Below are positions 18,074-27,631 of a DNA stretch of 64,000 nucleotides, one piece after another; the stretch's first letter is position 1; each line of letters starts with the position of its first letter. A program made the position numbers and the translations under genes. This DNA is from Flammeovirgaceae bacterium UBA2338 (GTDB lineage: Bacteria; Bacteroidota; Bacteroidia; Cytophagales; Cyclobacteriaceae), in assembly GCA_002344795.1 (NCBI GenBank), contig DDUM01000050.1, forward strand, positions 1 to 64,000, given 5' to 3'. The notes beneath the pieces were generated by a model. The model saw nothing but the letters and a program-made list of their open reading frames with translations, made no database searches and was not told where the DNA came from.

Positions 18074-19066
18074 ATGGATCTGTCAACCAAATACCTGGGT
18101 ATGGATTTGCGAACACCCCTCGTGGTGTCAGCTTCCCCGCTGTCTGAAAAGCTAGATAATATCCGCATGATGGAAGATTGTGGTGCATCGGCAGTGGTGT
18201 TGTATTCTTTGTTTGAAGAGCAATTTGAAAAAGAAGATAGAGAATTGTTTCATCACACAACGGAAGGGACTGAAAGTTTTGCAGAAGCCACAAGTTATGT
18301 TCCCAACCACGATGAGTACCGTACTGGTCCGGATGAGTATTTGGATCTGCTTGCGAGAGCAAAGATGGCTGTGGATATTCCGATTATAGCCAGTTTAAAT
18401 GGTTACTCCATGGGTGGGTGGACGAATTTTGCGAATATGTTACAAGAAGCGGGAGCGGATGCACTGGAATTGAATATTTATTATATCCCTACTGACCTCA
18501 ACATGTCAGGTGAGCAGGTGGAGCAGAATTATATTGACACCATGCAGCAAGTAAGGGAACATGTACACTTAAAGACTGCCGTTAAATTAAGTCCCTATTT
18601 TTCTAACCTTGCGCACTTCGCACAGCGACTTGACAAGGCCGGTGCTGATGGCCTGGTACTGTTCAATCGTTTTTATCAGCCTGACATTGATCTAGAAGAG
18701 TTAGAGGTGACGCCCAACATTGTATTGAGTAAATCGTATGACATGCGGTTGCCCTTGCGATGGATTGCTATGCTGAAAGGAAAGATTAAGGCGAATCTGG
18801 CTGCCACAAGCGGCATACACACGGGATGGGATGTACTTAAGATGATGATGGTGGGAGCTGATGTGGCTATGCTCAACTCGATATTGCTGAAAAAAGGATT
18901 AACCGAAATCCGAAGTATAGAAAAAACAATGGTGGAGTGGATGAAGAAACACGAGTATGAATCCGTTAAACAAATGCAAGGAAGCATGAGCGCGCAGAAT
19001 GTGCCCAACCCTGGCAAGTTTGAGCGCGCGCAGTATATGAAAGCGCTCTCCAAATTTGAGATTTAG
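18074..19066 (+). CDS. Dihydroorotate dehydrogenase-like flavoprotein
   Basis: A 330-residue TIM-barrel protein starting MDLSTKYLGMDLRTPLVVSA, the opening of the dihydroorotate dehydrogenase-like family. IIASLNGYSMGGW, ALELNIYY, VKLSPYF and ATSGIHTGWDVLKMMMVGA correspond to the FMN-binding strands and loops. The usual catalytic cysteine or serine loop of true PyrD is not obvious, so a role in pyrimidine synthesis is not assured. It starts 2 bp after nifJ. Such proteins often sit beside nifJ, suggesting they share electron transfer, but the exact reaction is unknown. The gene ends in TAG. Confidence 0.88.
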   Translation: MDLSTKYLGMDLRTPLVVSASPLSEKLDNIRMMEDCGASAVVLYSLFEEQFEKEDRELFHHTTEGTESFAEATSYVPNHDEYRTGPDEYLDLLARAKMAVDIPIIASLNGYSMGGWTNFANMLQEAGADALELNIYYIPTDLNMSGEQVEQNYIDTMQQVREHVHLKTAVKLSPYFSNLAHFAQRLDKAGADGLVLFNRFYQPDIDLEELEVTPNIVLSKSYDMRLPLRWIAMLKGKIKANLAATSGIHTGWDVLKMMMVGADVAMLNSILLKKGLTEIRSIEKTMVEWMKKHEYESVKQMQGSMSAQNVPNPGKFERAQYMKALSKFEI

Positions 19067-19148
19067 AATTCTTAAATGTTATTAAACTTAGCAAATTTGG
19101 AATTATACTGATTTTAATCCTTGTTCTGCTTAACAAATCTATGGTTAC

Positions 19149-19223
19149 TCAGCCAACCAGGTTATCGTTGTGCCGATAGCTGATGAATATATCGTACTCG
19201 TAACCGGGTAGGATAGAGGACAT
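19149..19223 (-). pseudogene. Truncated TIR-domain gene start (relic)
   Basis: On the minus strand an ATG at 19221-19223 opens a 24-codon frame reading MSSILPGYEYDIFISYRHND and then NLVG and TGA. It closely matches the first residues of the TIR fusion at 4671-7307 (MISLVQGFEYDIFISYRHKDN). The match breaks right after the first TIR beta strand and helix start, so this is the stub of another TIR gene. The rest of the gap (19067-19260) shows nothing. Confidence 0.65.
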
Positions 19224-19260
19224 GCTATAAAATTAGAACTTTTCAGTTCATATCTATCAT

Positions 19261-20754
19261 CTACCGCTCCAACTTAAAATCGGGATTCGTTGCCGGTCTC
19301 TGCTCTGCGTTTACTACTTTCCAGGCCGTTCGATAAATCCAATCCGTCATTTTTTTTAACTTCTTGTAATCTATGTTTTCTGGACTGTCCTGAGGGGTGT
19401 GATAGTCGGGATGCAGTAAGGTGGTATACATCAAAGAGGGAATACCTAGTCTGGCATACGGTAGGTGGTCACTCCGGAAGAACCAACCTTCAATATGATC
19501 GGGTCTGTCCCATAAAGTATCCAGCTTGAATTGCGGACCTTCTTCATTGGCGTCATACGCCATCTTTGCTAACGTGGCTGAAGTTTGATGCGGTACTTGT
19601 GAACCTAATATGGCTGCACTATCGGGATGGTTTCTACCTATCATGTCGCCATTGAGCACAGTAGCAATGGATGAAAGTGGGATTGTTGGGTGTGATGTGA
19701 AATACCGGGATCCCAATAATCCTTTTTCTTCTGCGCCATGAATAATGAGTAACACTGATCTTTTCCCAGGAGATTTTTTAAGTGCTTTCGCAGTGACAAA
19801 CATGGCTACATTTACGCTGGCATTGTCATCTGCACCATAGTATATAGAATCATTTTTGATTACATTTCGAATGCCGTGCGCATCGGTGTGTCCACTCAGC
19901 ACCAGGTATTCTTTTGAAAGTATAGGGTCAGTGCCGGGAATCTTGCCAATAATGTTAACAGAAGGGTAAGTAAAACTTTCAATACGAAGGGAAGCTTGCA
20001 ATAAGAGCCCTTCGGTTTTTATCCACTCAGTGGCATTTGGATGTAACCAAATGACAGGAGGTGCTGCTACGGGGGGCGCAGCTCTTCCACCTCCCTCAAT
20101 ATCAAAACTTCCCTGAATATTATTTGATTGTGCGTACGGCCAACTGTGTTCTCCATATTCATCCGCTATAAAAAGCAGGGCAACCGCACCACGCGCGATC
20201 AGGTCATTCCCATACTTGTTCATAATGTAGCGACTGTATCTCCACTCAGGTAAGGAAACGTTTAAGTTGATATCGTCAGGTACAACTTGCATTATTACCG
20301 CCTTACCTTTTACATCAATTTTGGTTAAATCAGCTTGTCCTGTTTTTCCTATGTATTGGATGGGTGCATTCACCTCTGCTGGGGCAGTTTGTGTAATCAG
20401 TGCATCTTTCCAAAGAGTTAATGATTTATCTCCAATGCGGATGGTGCTAGTGGGTGAAATACGATGACGCATGAGCGAAAAGTATTGGAAATAGGTACCA
20501 TCATCACCAGCTGGTTCAAACCCCTCTTCCTGCATACGTTTTCCCATCCACATGGCGGCTTTAAGCTCGTCAATGGTGCCACCGGCACGTCCTCTGAAAT
20601 GGGCTCCTGCCTGTGCGAACAAATCATCTCGTAATTCTTTTTCGGTGATAGAAGAAAGTGCAGGAGGCACTGAAGGGTTACTTTTTTTAGATGACTGGGC
20701 ACTTGTTCCAAACAAAAGGGAAAGAATAAAGAGTAGGTAGTAGTATTTATTCAT
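19261..20754 (-). CDS. Secreted M28-family zinc aminopeptidase
   Basis: The start is the ATG at 20754; the frame also allows a TTG two codons earlier. A signal peptide (MNKYYYLLFILSLLFGTSAQ) sends it to the periplasm or outside. Residues of about 120-250 include a protease-associated-type insert. The M28 core keeps all expected zinc and catalytic residues: GHTDAHG (His289, Asp291), GADDNAS, HGAEEKGLLGS, NGDMIGR and YHTPQDS. The enzyme should release N-terminal amino acids from peptides. It is divergent from the serine dehydratase gene, so peptide breakdown and serine use adjoin, though no shared control is seen. Confidence 0.9.
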   Translation of the reverse strand: MNKYYYLLFILSLLFGTSAQSSKKSNPSVPPALSSITEKELRDDLFAQAGAHFRGRAGGTIDELKAAMWMGKRMQEEGFEPAGDDGTYFQYFSLMRHRISPTSTIRIGDKSLTLWKDALITQTAPAEVNAPIQYIGKTGQADLTKIDVKGKAVIMQVVPDDINLNVSLPEWRYSRYIMNKYGNDLIARGAVALLFIADEYGEHSWPYAQSNNIQGSFDIEGGGRAAPPVAAPPVIWLHPNATEWIKTEGLLLQASLRIESFTYPSVNIIGKIPGTDPILSKEYLVLSGHTDAHGIRNVIKNDSIYYGADDNASVNVAMFVTAKALKKSPGKRSVLLIIHGAEEKGLLGSRYFTSHPTIPLSSIATVLNGDMIGRNHPDSAAILGSQVPHQTSATLAKMAYDANEEGPQFKLDTLWDRPDHIEGWFFRSDHLPYARLGIPSLMYTTLLHPDYHTPQDSPENIDYKKLKKMTDWIYRTAWKVVNAEQRPATNPDFKLER

Positions 20755-20879
20755 CGACAAGATTTTAATTATCTAATATAGAAAGATACCGATTATAAAA
20801 TCGAACCGATTTGCTTTCATTAACTGTAAAATGTAATTATTTCACTAAATTAGTAACTCTTCATTATTTAATAGTGGTC

Positions 20880-22469
20880 ATGAATAGCTATCCCAGTATC
20901 TTCAACGATGTCATAGGTCCGGTAATGCGGGGACCGTCCAGTTCGCATTGTGCGGCTTCCTTGCGGATAGGCAGATTGTGCCGCGATTTAATGAATGGTG
21001 ATATCAGGGAGGTGTTGATTGAATTTGATCCTAATGGTTCGCTGGCCACCACACACAAGGGCCAGGGATCGGACATGGGATTGTTTGGTGGTTTTTTGGG
21101 TTGGGAAGCGTATGACGAAAAATTGCCGAGCTATTTACAGGCAGTGGAAGAAGCGGGCATAAAGATTACCATAGAAATTCATCCCATTGGCGCTACTCAT
21201 CCCAATACCTATAAAATCACTTTAAAGAACGATAAAGAAACCCGGTCAGTCATTGCTCTATCTACGGGAGGGGGAATGATTCAGGTAATTGAAATTGATG
21301 GGGCGCCTGTTTTGATGGCGGGAGACTTTTATGAAACGCTGGTGTATGTAAAATCAGGCGATCAAGTGGTTCAATTTTTAAAAGAATCTGTTGAGGCAGA
21401 CGAAATTAATATCCATCGCGGAGACGTGAATTATATTGAAGTAAAATCTGATCAGTTTTTGACGAATGGTATCATTGAGGAATTGATGGAGATGGATGAT
21501 GTGTTGTTTATAAAAAAATTATCACCCGTTCTTCCCGTATTGGCGCGCAAAGATTTATCCGTTCCATTTATTACCACAGCTGAAATGCTGGAGTACAATG
21601 AGGGCAAAAATTTGTCACTGTGGGAGTTGGCAGTGCATTATGAAAGTGCACGTGGAAATATTTCTCACGATGAGGTATTTGAAAAAATGCGCCACATCGT
21701 AGGTATTATGAGTAACGCCATCGAGTTGGGTCTGAAAGGAACATCTTATGAAGATCGCATACTGGGGCCACAGTCTGTCAATTTTAACAAGCAAATAAAA
21801 AGGAAAACCCTTGTAGAAGGAGATGTATTGAATCAAGTGATTTTATATACTTCCGCTATGATGGAGGTGAAGAGTTCCATGGGAGTAATTGTGGCCGCGC
21901 CTACTGCAGGTTCGTGTGGCGCACTACCAGGTGCTGTGATAGGTACAGCTGATATTTTAAAACTATCGGAGGGCGATAAAGTGAAAGCCATGTTGGCTGC
22001 CGGTATCATTGGCGTATTTATTGCCGCACATGCAACTTTTGCCGCTGAGGTGGGCGGGTGTATGGCAGAGTGTGGTTCTGGTTCGGGAATGGCTGCAGCG
22101 GGAATTGTTACATTAAGAAACGGAACATTGGATCAATCTTTGGCAGCTGCTTCTATGTCCCTGCAATCTTCGTTGGGAATGATTTGTGATATGATTGCCG
22201 ACAGGGTTGAAGCTCCTTGTTTAAATAGAAATGTACAGGCAGCAACACATGCCATCTCTTCTGCTAACATGGCTTTGGCCGATTACGATCAGGTGATTCC
22301 TTTAGACGAAGTGATTGAAACCATGAAAAAAGTGGGGGATGCCATCCCCAATACCTTACGTTGCACAGGTTTAGGTGGCCTGGCGATTACGAAAACAGCA
22401 AAGAAAATTGAGGCCATGCTTGCTGAGAAAGAGGGCGCGCAAAGCAAAACATTTTTTAAGGTGTGTTGA
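20880..22469 (+). CDS. sdaA: L-serine dehydratase (iron-sulfur type, single chain)
   Basis: I start it at the ATG at 20880 (MNSYPSIFNDVIGPVMRGPS); an upstream in-frame ATG at 20811 would add a non-conserved tail. The beta domain (GPSSSHCAASLRIGRL) comes first, followed by the alpha catalytic domain with GSCGALPG, CMAECGSGSGMAAAG and EAPCLNRN, whose cysteines bind the 4Fe-4S cluster. The product deaminates L-serine to pyruvate and ammonia and so feeds the nifJ reaction. At 529 residues it is the fused form. A hairpin terminator lies about 20 bp after the stop. Confidence 0.93.
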   Translation: MNSYPSIFNDVIGPVMRGPSSSHCAASLRIGRLCRDLMNGDIREVLIEFDPNGSLATTHKGQGSDMGLFGGFLGWEAYDEKLPSYLQAVEEAGIKITIEIHPIGATHPNTYKITLKNDKETRSVIALSTGGGMIQVIEIDGAPVLMAGDFYETLVYVKSGDQVVQFLKESVEADEINIHRGDVNYIEVKSDQFLTNGIIEELMEMDDVLFIKKLSPVLPVLARKDLSVPFITTAEMLEYNEGKNLSLWELAVHYESARGNISHDEVFEKMRHIVGIMSNAIELGLKGTSYEDRILGPQSVNFNKQIKRKTLVEGDVLNQVILYTSAMMEVKSSMGVIVAAPTAGSCGALPGAVIGTADILKLSEGDKVKAMLAAGIIGVFIAAHATFAAEVGGCMAECGSGSGMAAAGIVTLRNGTLDQSLAAASMSLQSSLGMICDMIADRVEAPCLNRNVQAATHAISSANMALADYDQVIPLDEVIETMKKVGDAIPNTLRCTGLGGLAITKTAKKIEAMLAEKEGAQSKTFFKVC

Positions 22470-22489
22470 TTTAACGCCTGAGAGACAAT

Positions 22490-22526
22490 AAAAAAGAGCT
22501 GATCGTATCCATCAGCCCTTTTTTAT
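22490..22526. terminator. Bidirectional hairpin terminator
   Basis: An A-tract, a stem gctgat/atcagc with a short loop, and a T-tract (cccttttttatt) lie between the convergent sdaA and outer-membrane protein genes. Confidence 0.75.
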
Positions 22527-22543
22527 TAGCATCTGCAAATAAT

Positions 22544-23446
22544 TTAGAAATAGAACATCAGGTTGATTGTTCCATTCAAATTATCAAGACCAATTCCTAA
22601 TGATTGGAATCCGTTATTATCATAACGATCCGTTTTGATGGTTTTTACTGTACCGGAAATGCTATCCCATGATTCAGAAGTTACATAAGATTTTCCAGTA
22701 GTTCTGTAACCAAGCATATAACCGAACTCACCGCCAATTGACATTTTTGGAGCGAAGAAGTACTCTACACCCACAAAACCTCTGGCGCCAACCAGGAAGC
22801 TTTTTCCGAATATCTCCTCAGTTTTTCTGGATGTTGCAGCAGCAGAAGAACCAGCAAGAATATTGCTACCGAAGTTATTGGTAATGGGTGCGTTGAATTC
22901 TAGATTGATTGGATTTCCGTACTGGTAAATGGCTTTGTTTCCAGTAAGTCCAAAGAGAACTTCACCACCATAAATACCCTGAACACGGCTGTTGCCTCTT
23001 CTTTTCTCATATCCAGCGCTGATTACTACAGTTGTGAAATTAACTTTCTGCCAATCGTCAGCAAATGCAGGAGCTGAAGGATCTGGCGTTGTTACGTTTT
23101 GTCCTACTACTGCTTTGTTGATGTTTTGTCCAACGCCCACATTAAAACGTGCACGGTAAGCTGTGTTGGCATCAATCATTTTTTTACCAAATAAGGCTAT
23201 GTTGTTGCCGATCACATTCTCTGGATAGGTAAAGCTAGGTTCGATATTCGTGCTTGTGTTACCGTTAAGAAAGTTACCAGTATATCTTAAAAATGGATCA
23301 GCTGAAATACCAAGTCCCCACTCACCAGTTTCAGGTAAAAGTGGTTGACCTTTTTTAGATAAAATGATTGACGATTCTGTGTCTTGCCCTAATGCTACAT
23401 TGGTTAGCAGCACGAAAGCAAAAACAGTTATGATTACATTTTTCAT
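22544..23446 (-). CDS. Outer-membrane beta-barrel protein
   Basis: Begins with a signal peptide (MKNVIITVFAFVLLTNVALGQ). The mature part has alternating hydrophobic strands such as WGLGISADPFLRY, YRARFNVGVGQNI, FTTVVISAGYEKRRG and KMSIGGEFGYMLGYR. It ends in the aromatic residue typical of outer-membrane barrels (NLNGTINLMFYF). These features make a barrel of about 8-10 strands likely. It sits 42 bp after the small lipoprotein gene on the same strand, so the two are probably an envelope operon. The substrate or function is not recognisable. Confidence 0.75.
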   Translation of the reverse strand: MKNVIITVFAFVLLTNVALGQDTESSIILSKKGQPLLPETGEWGLGISADPFLRYTGNFLNGNTSTNIEPSFTYPENVIGNNIALFGKKMIDANTAYRARFNVGVGQNINKAVVGQNVTTPDPSAPAFADDWQKVNFTTVVISAGYEKRRGNSRVQGIYGGEVLFGLTGNKAIYQYGNPINLEFNAPITNNFGSNILAGSSAAATSRKTEEIFGKSFLVGARGFVGVEYFFAPKMSIGGEFGYMLGYRTTGKSYVTSESWDSISGTVKTIKTDRYDNNGFQSLGIGLDNLNGTINLMFYF

Positions 23447-23488
23447 GCTTTTGTCTTTAGATAAGTGTTATAAATAACTGAGGTAGAC

Positions 23489-23947
23489 TTAGTAAGTAAG
23501 GTCAAGGATGAAAGTTCCGTTAGCGAACACATCCACATTATCACTTGCGTTGTTTCCAATGAAATTTTGTATTTCGCTGGTACTAGGACCAACCAGTACA
23601 GAAGCTGTAAAATCCGCTGGAACTACAGTTACCGTCATCGTTTTATTGCCTGTTTCTATTGTAATTGAATATTTACCATTTGCATCAATAGTACCTTCGT
23701 AATACTTTTTTGCGTAGGTTCCACCTGTAGGATTTAATACGAAATCCTTTGTATTCACAATAACATACACCTTTGTTCCAGAAGGAGCTTTTTCAGAAAC
23801 TGCATTGTTGTTATCCAATTCAGCATATACTGTTCCTGTAATTGTAGCTGATCCAAGTGTAACTGTCGGGTTTACCGTGTTTTCATTATCACAACCAGAG
23901 AAGATTAAAGCACTGGCCAAAGACATAACAAAGACTAGTTTTTTCAT
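23489..23947 (-). CDS. Small surface or periplasmic lipoprotein with Ig-like beta domain
   Basis: The signal ends in the lipobox IFSGC, so Cys19 should be lipidated. The remainder is beta-rich with ATITGTVYAELD, GTKVYVIVNTK and GKYSITIETGNKTMTVTVVP, resembling a carboxypeptidase-regulatory or transthyretin-like Ig fold. It precedes the outer-membrane barrel gene on the same strand. Its function is unknown, though such pairs may be barrel plus accessory lipoprotein. Confidence 0.75.
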   Translation of the reverse strand: MKKLVFVMSLASALIFSGCDNENTVNPTVTLGSATITGTVYAELDNNNAVSEKAPSGTKVYVIVNTKDFVLNPTGGTYAKKYYEGTIDANGKYSITIETGNKTMTVTVVPADFTASVLVGPSTSEIQNFIGNNASDNVDVFANGTFILDLTY

Positions 23948-24262
23948 AATGTTATTAAGTAGTTAAAGTTTATGGCCGCAAAGCAACATCAATTAAATGG
24001 AATAAAGAATTTGAAAAAACCTCTTTTTTACAAATCTTATTCTATGCCATATCAAACTGATGCTCGTATCTATCGTTAGGGGGTAGGTAAGCCAAATTAT
24101 ATATCGACTTTAACTGAGGGGAGCATAGTAAATTTGGATTGGTTTATATTTTATCTAAACAACACATTGAATGTGACGCTATTCCCTTTCTGGAACCACC
24201 AAATTTTCACTTATGTGTTGTTTACCTGGCTTATGTCGAAGATAGTAGTGGTTAGTCATCTT
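23948..24262. other. Gap with inverted repeats, no gene seen
   Basis: No convincing reading frame lies here. An 11-bp perfect inverted repeat, aaacaacacat at 24157-24167 and atgtgttgttt at 24213-24223, is separated by 45 bp. A second weaker pair (aaatttgg near 24130 and ccaaattt near 24198) interleaves with it. Their function is not known. Confidence 0.4.
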
Positions 24263-25588
24263 CTAACTTGCTTCCTCAATTTTTACTTTAATATTTTTAA
24301 GTTTTTCACCTTTGATGTTCTTGAGTAGTTTAATTGCTGTGGACCGTTTTATACAAACGTAAGAGGTGAAGTCAAGTGTAGTGATGAGTCCAATGTCATC
24401 ACTTGTGAGTCCTCCTTTTTTTGTGAGCAATCCCACAATATCTCCCTTGCTTATTTTATTCTTTTTGCCAGCGCTAATGTACAGGCAAACATAAAGGGGA
24501 GGAGCGGGTAGTTTGAGCTTGGGATTTACAGGATACTCAGGAATGGAGGAATCGATATAATCAGGAAGGGTCTCATCATCGGCTACCATCAGGTAAGCTT
24601 TCCCTTCCGCATGCATTCTGGCTGTTCGTCCATTGCGGTGGATGAATGCTTCTTCTTTAGGGGGAAGTTGATAATGCACAATATGTTTGATTTCGGGAAT
24701 GTCGAGGCCACGTGAGGCCAGGTCGGTAGCAATCAGCACATTGTGAGCACCACCTCTGAACTTGATCAGGTTTTTTTCTCGGTCTATTTGTTCCAGTGCA
24801 CCATGTAGTATGCCATGCTCAAATTGATGCCTGTTAAAAAGAACACTTATCCTGTCTACGGCTTCCCTGTGATTGCAAAACACCAAACAAGCTTCCTGAT
24901 TGAAACTGGCCACTAGGCGCATAAGGGCTTCTACCTTGTCGGTACTTTTACAATGCACCACATTCAGCGTCAGCTTGGATTCCAGTTCCTCATGGAGGTA
25001 ACTAAGTGTTTCTGGATTTTTAAAGGGCAGAAACTCCGGCCAATCGTTGAGCCTCGTAGCTGAAGTAAGAATATGGCTTTGCTTCCCACTCATGGCTTTG
25101 AATAGAATTTCTAATTGATCGTGAAATCCCATTTGAAGAGATTTGTCAAACTCATCGAGTACTGCTATTTTGATTGTTCGGGCGTTGAATGATTTTCTAA
25201 AAATGTGATCGGCCAGTCTGCCGGGTGTACCTATAATAACAGCTGGAGCCTCACTTAGACTGTTTTGCTCCACTTTCATGGAATGACCTCCATAACAACA
25301 ACTTACTTTATAGGCCGTTTTCATGCTCCGAAACACTTGTTCAATCTGCAATGACAATTCTCTGGAAGGCGCCACAATCAAGGCTTGCACGCCTGTATCT
25401 TCAGGCCTGAGTTGTTGGAGCAAGGGAATTAGAAAGGCCAACGTCTTTCCCGATCCGGTTGGAGCCAGCAACATCAGATTTTTGACAGAAGCGGCCTTTT
25501 CAATAGCCGCTTCCTGCATTTTGTTAAGTGCTGCTATTGATAGATTTTCTAAATAGGTTGAAATATCAGCCTTGAGATTGTTCTGCAT
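24263..25588 (-). CDS. DEAD-box RNA helicase with DbpA-type RNA-binding domain
   Basis: All helicase motifs can be read: APTGSGKT (residues 42-49), PSREL, GTPGR, motif II as DEFD rather than DEAD, SAT, TDLASRGLDIP and HRNGRTAR. The C-terminal 75 residues (VCLYISAGKKNKISKGDIVG ... IKRSTAIKLLKNI) match the DbpA RNA-binding domain, which in E. coli DbpA directs the enzyme to 23S rRNA during 50S assembly. By analogy it is a ribosome-biogenesis helicase. The DEFD variant is conservative. It is alone, with no obvious operon partner. Confidence 0.88.
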   Translation of the reverse strand: MQNNLKADISTYLENLSIAALNKMQEAAIEKAASVKNLMLLAPTGSGKTLAFLIPLLQQLRPEDTGVQALIVAPSRELSLQIEQVFRSMKTAYKVSCCYGGHSMKVEQNSLSEAPAVIIGTPGRLADHIFRKSFNARTIKIAVLDEFDKSLQMGFHDQLEILFKAMSGKQSHILTSATRLNDWPEFLPFKNPETLSYLHEELESKLTLNVVHCKSTDKVEALMRLVASFNQEACLVFCNHREAVDRISVLFNRHQFEHGILHGALEQIDREKNLIKFRGGAHNVLIATDLASRGLDIPEIKHIVHYQLPPKEEAFIHRNGRTARMHAEGKAYLMVADDETLPDYIDSSIPEYPVNPKLKLPAPPLYVCLYISAGKKNKISKGDIVGLLTKKGGLTSDDIGLITTLDFTSYVCIKRSTAIKLLKNIKGEKLKNIKVKIEEAS

Positions 25589-25735
25589 CCTGCAAAGGTA
25601 AGCTTCGAAACTATCAGCTTTGGGTCTTTACGTATTTACTTTTGCATTTACTTAGGCGTAGATATTGTCTCACCTCAAGTCTGCATTATGACTGCATGGC
25701 GCAACACAAACTATTCCATGTACAACAATTGTAAA

Positions 25736-27208
25736 TTAATAATAAGTAAGCCTTCTCACTTTGGCGATGTGTTTGGCCAGCCTGATCACCTGGCGGGTGT
25801 ATCCGTACTCATTATCATACCACACGTAGAGTACTACGTTTTTCTTGTCAGGATGGATAATGGTGGCCACACTGTCATAAACAGAGCAACAGGAGTTTCC
25901 AATAATGTCGTTGGACACCAATTCCTGATTAATTGAATAATAAATCTGACTTACCAATTTGCCATTTAGGGCGGCATCCTTGATGTAACCGTTGACCTCG
26001 TTAAGGCTTGTTTCTTTACTTACAGTCAGGTTCATTATAGCAAGTGATCCATTAGGGGTTGGTACACGTACCGCATTAGCTGTCAGTTTCTCCTTTAGGT
26101 CAGGAATTACCTTGGTTACCGCTTTCCCAGCACCTGTTTCGGTAATTACCATATTAATGGCAGCCGAACGCCCTCTTCTGTGATGCTTGTGCATATTGTC
26201 CAGCAAGTTCTGGTCGTTGGTATAAGCGTGTACGGTTTCTATGTGTCCTTTTTCAATACCCAACTTGTCATGGATTACCTTAAGTACCGGAACGATGGCG
26301 TTGGTAGTACACGAGGCAGCCGAAAAAAGGCTTTCCTTTTCTAAATCCAGATCCGAGTGATTCACACCATATACGATGTTAGGAAAGTCTTTACCAGGAG
26401 CGGTGAGAAGTGCTTTGCTTACTCCTTTTGCTTTAATATGTTTTCCAAGGGATTCCCTGTCGCGAAAAGCTCCAGTATTGTCAATGAGTAGAGCATTGGA
26501 AATACCGTAAGCTTCATAATCGATTTTTTCCGGACTGTCAGATTCAATCATGTGTACGATCTGCCCGTTGATGTGAAGCGTTTTATTTTCTGTGTCTTCT
26601 ACAATTACCCCTTTGAATGGGCCATGCACAGAATCCGTTCTTAACAATGCTGCCCTTTTAATAATGTTTTCCGGTGTGTTACCACGTGAAACGATTGCCC
26701 TCAAACGCAATTGTTGACCCATGCCTGCATTTTGAACTAGCTCACGTGCAGCCAAACGACCTATTCGGCCAAAACCAAACAAAATAACATCCCTCGGAAC
26801 CAGTGGTTTATCGTGGCCATTTTTAAAATTTTCTAGCTTTATATTGATAAAATCGGACTTGCTGGCAAAGTTCTCTTTTTCCTCTTGCCATTCGTAAGCC
26901 AATCTGCCGATGTCTATTCTGGAGGGGATATAATTACCTTCAACTATGAGCTTAGCCAACTCCGCAGAGTCAAAAATATTAATGGGTTTATTAACTACAT
27001 CTTTTGCGTATTTGTGCAGGCTTAATATACCTGAAACGTTTTGATCAATGAGCCTGTTTTTAAACAGCATTAATTCGATACTTCTGTTGTAAAACAGCGC
27101 CCCGATTGAGTTGATCAGGTCAATGGCAGCCATTTCACGGCTTACCCATTTGTTGAGTTCTTGTTCGTATTGAGTGGTCGCTCCGTTGTCTTCAATCTGA
27201 GTTTTCAT
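25736..27208 (-). CDS. gap: Glyceraldehyde-3-phosphate dehydrogenase, long N-extended form
   Basis: The core is GAPDH: NAD-binding GFGRIGRLAAREL, active-site Cys300 in SAASCTTNAIVPV, HAYTNDQNLLDNMHKHHRRG and WYDNEYGYTRQV. Ordinary GAPDH has its cysteine near residue 150 and is about 335 long. This 490-residue protein carries an extra 130-150 residue helical N-terminus. Long forms of this kind occur in Bacteroidota alongside a standard GAPDH. The two residues after GFGRIGR do not settle NAD versus NADP preference. It is a single gene with no operon partner. Confidence 0.9.
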   Translation of the reverse strand: MKTQIEDNGATTQYEQELNKWVSREMAAIDLINSIGALFYNRSIELMLFKNRLIDQNVSGILSLHKYAKDVVNKPINIFDSAELAKLIVEGNYIPSRIDIGRLAYEWQEEKENFASKSDFINIKLENFKNGHDKPLVPRDVILFGFGRIGRLAARELVQNAGMGQQLRLRAIVSRGNTPENIIKRAALLRTDSVHGPFKGVIVEDTENKTLHINGQIVHMIESDSPEKIDYEAYGISNALLIDNTGAFRDRESLGKHIKAKGVSKALLTAPGKDFPNIVYGVNHSDLDLEKESLFSAASCTTNAIVPVLKVIHDKLGIEKGHIETVHAYTNDQNLLDNMHKHHRRGRSAAINMVITETGAGKAVTKVIPDLKEKLTANAVRVPTPNGSLAIMNLTVSKETSLNEVNGYIKDAALNGKLVSQIYYSINQELVSNDIIGNSCCSVYDSVATIIHPDKKNVVLYVWYDNEYGYTRQVIRLAKHIAKVRRLTYY

Positions 27209-27631
27209 TGTATCTATATTAATACCGCAAATATGCTAAATTCAAACTGAGTTCCCCATGACAATACTCAGTAGAAATGATGATTTAGGGCAGTTTAAAT
27301 TTTTAATGAGTTAAAAAGTATATCCATCAGAATGGGATGCCATTAATGTGCTCAATGTAACCGCAAATTTGCCTATTTATTATGATACAGTATTACCAAT
27401 TTTATGCCAGAGCCGGGCAAGTCTCTAGTTGAATGAGCTTTCCAAACCAGGGATACTGAAACCGGATTTAACCTAATCGGCAATCTCATTAAATACAGTA
27501 CGGCATCATTTATGTACTGTTACTTTGAATTCTATGTTTTAATCTTAAAAATCCACTTTATTATACCCTGGTCACTTTTTATGTCCATGAAATTTTCCAA
27601 AATTTGACCCAATATAAAACCCCCTACAACC
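27209..27631. other. Divergent promoter region with a small hairpin
   Basis: A 423-bp gap between divergent genes (GAPDH and the coiled-coil protein). A perfect 7-bp inverted repeat, acagtac at 27495-27501 and gtactgt at 27514-27520, stands about 110 bp before the plus-strand gene. It could be an operator. I see no coding potential or RNA gene. Confidence 0.35.

Noticed and set aside
20811..20879. Earlier start for serine dehydratase at 20811
   Set aside because: The added 23 residues are not part of the family; the ATG at 20880 gives the standard N-terminus.
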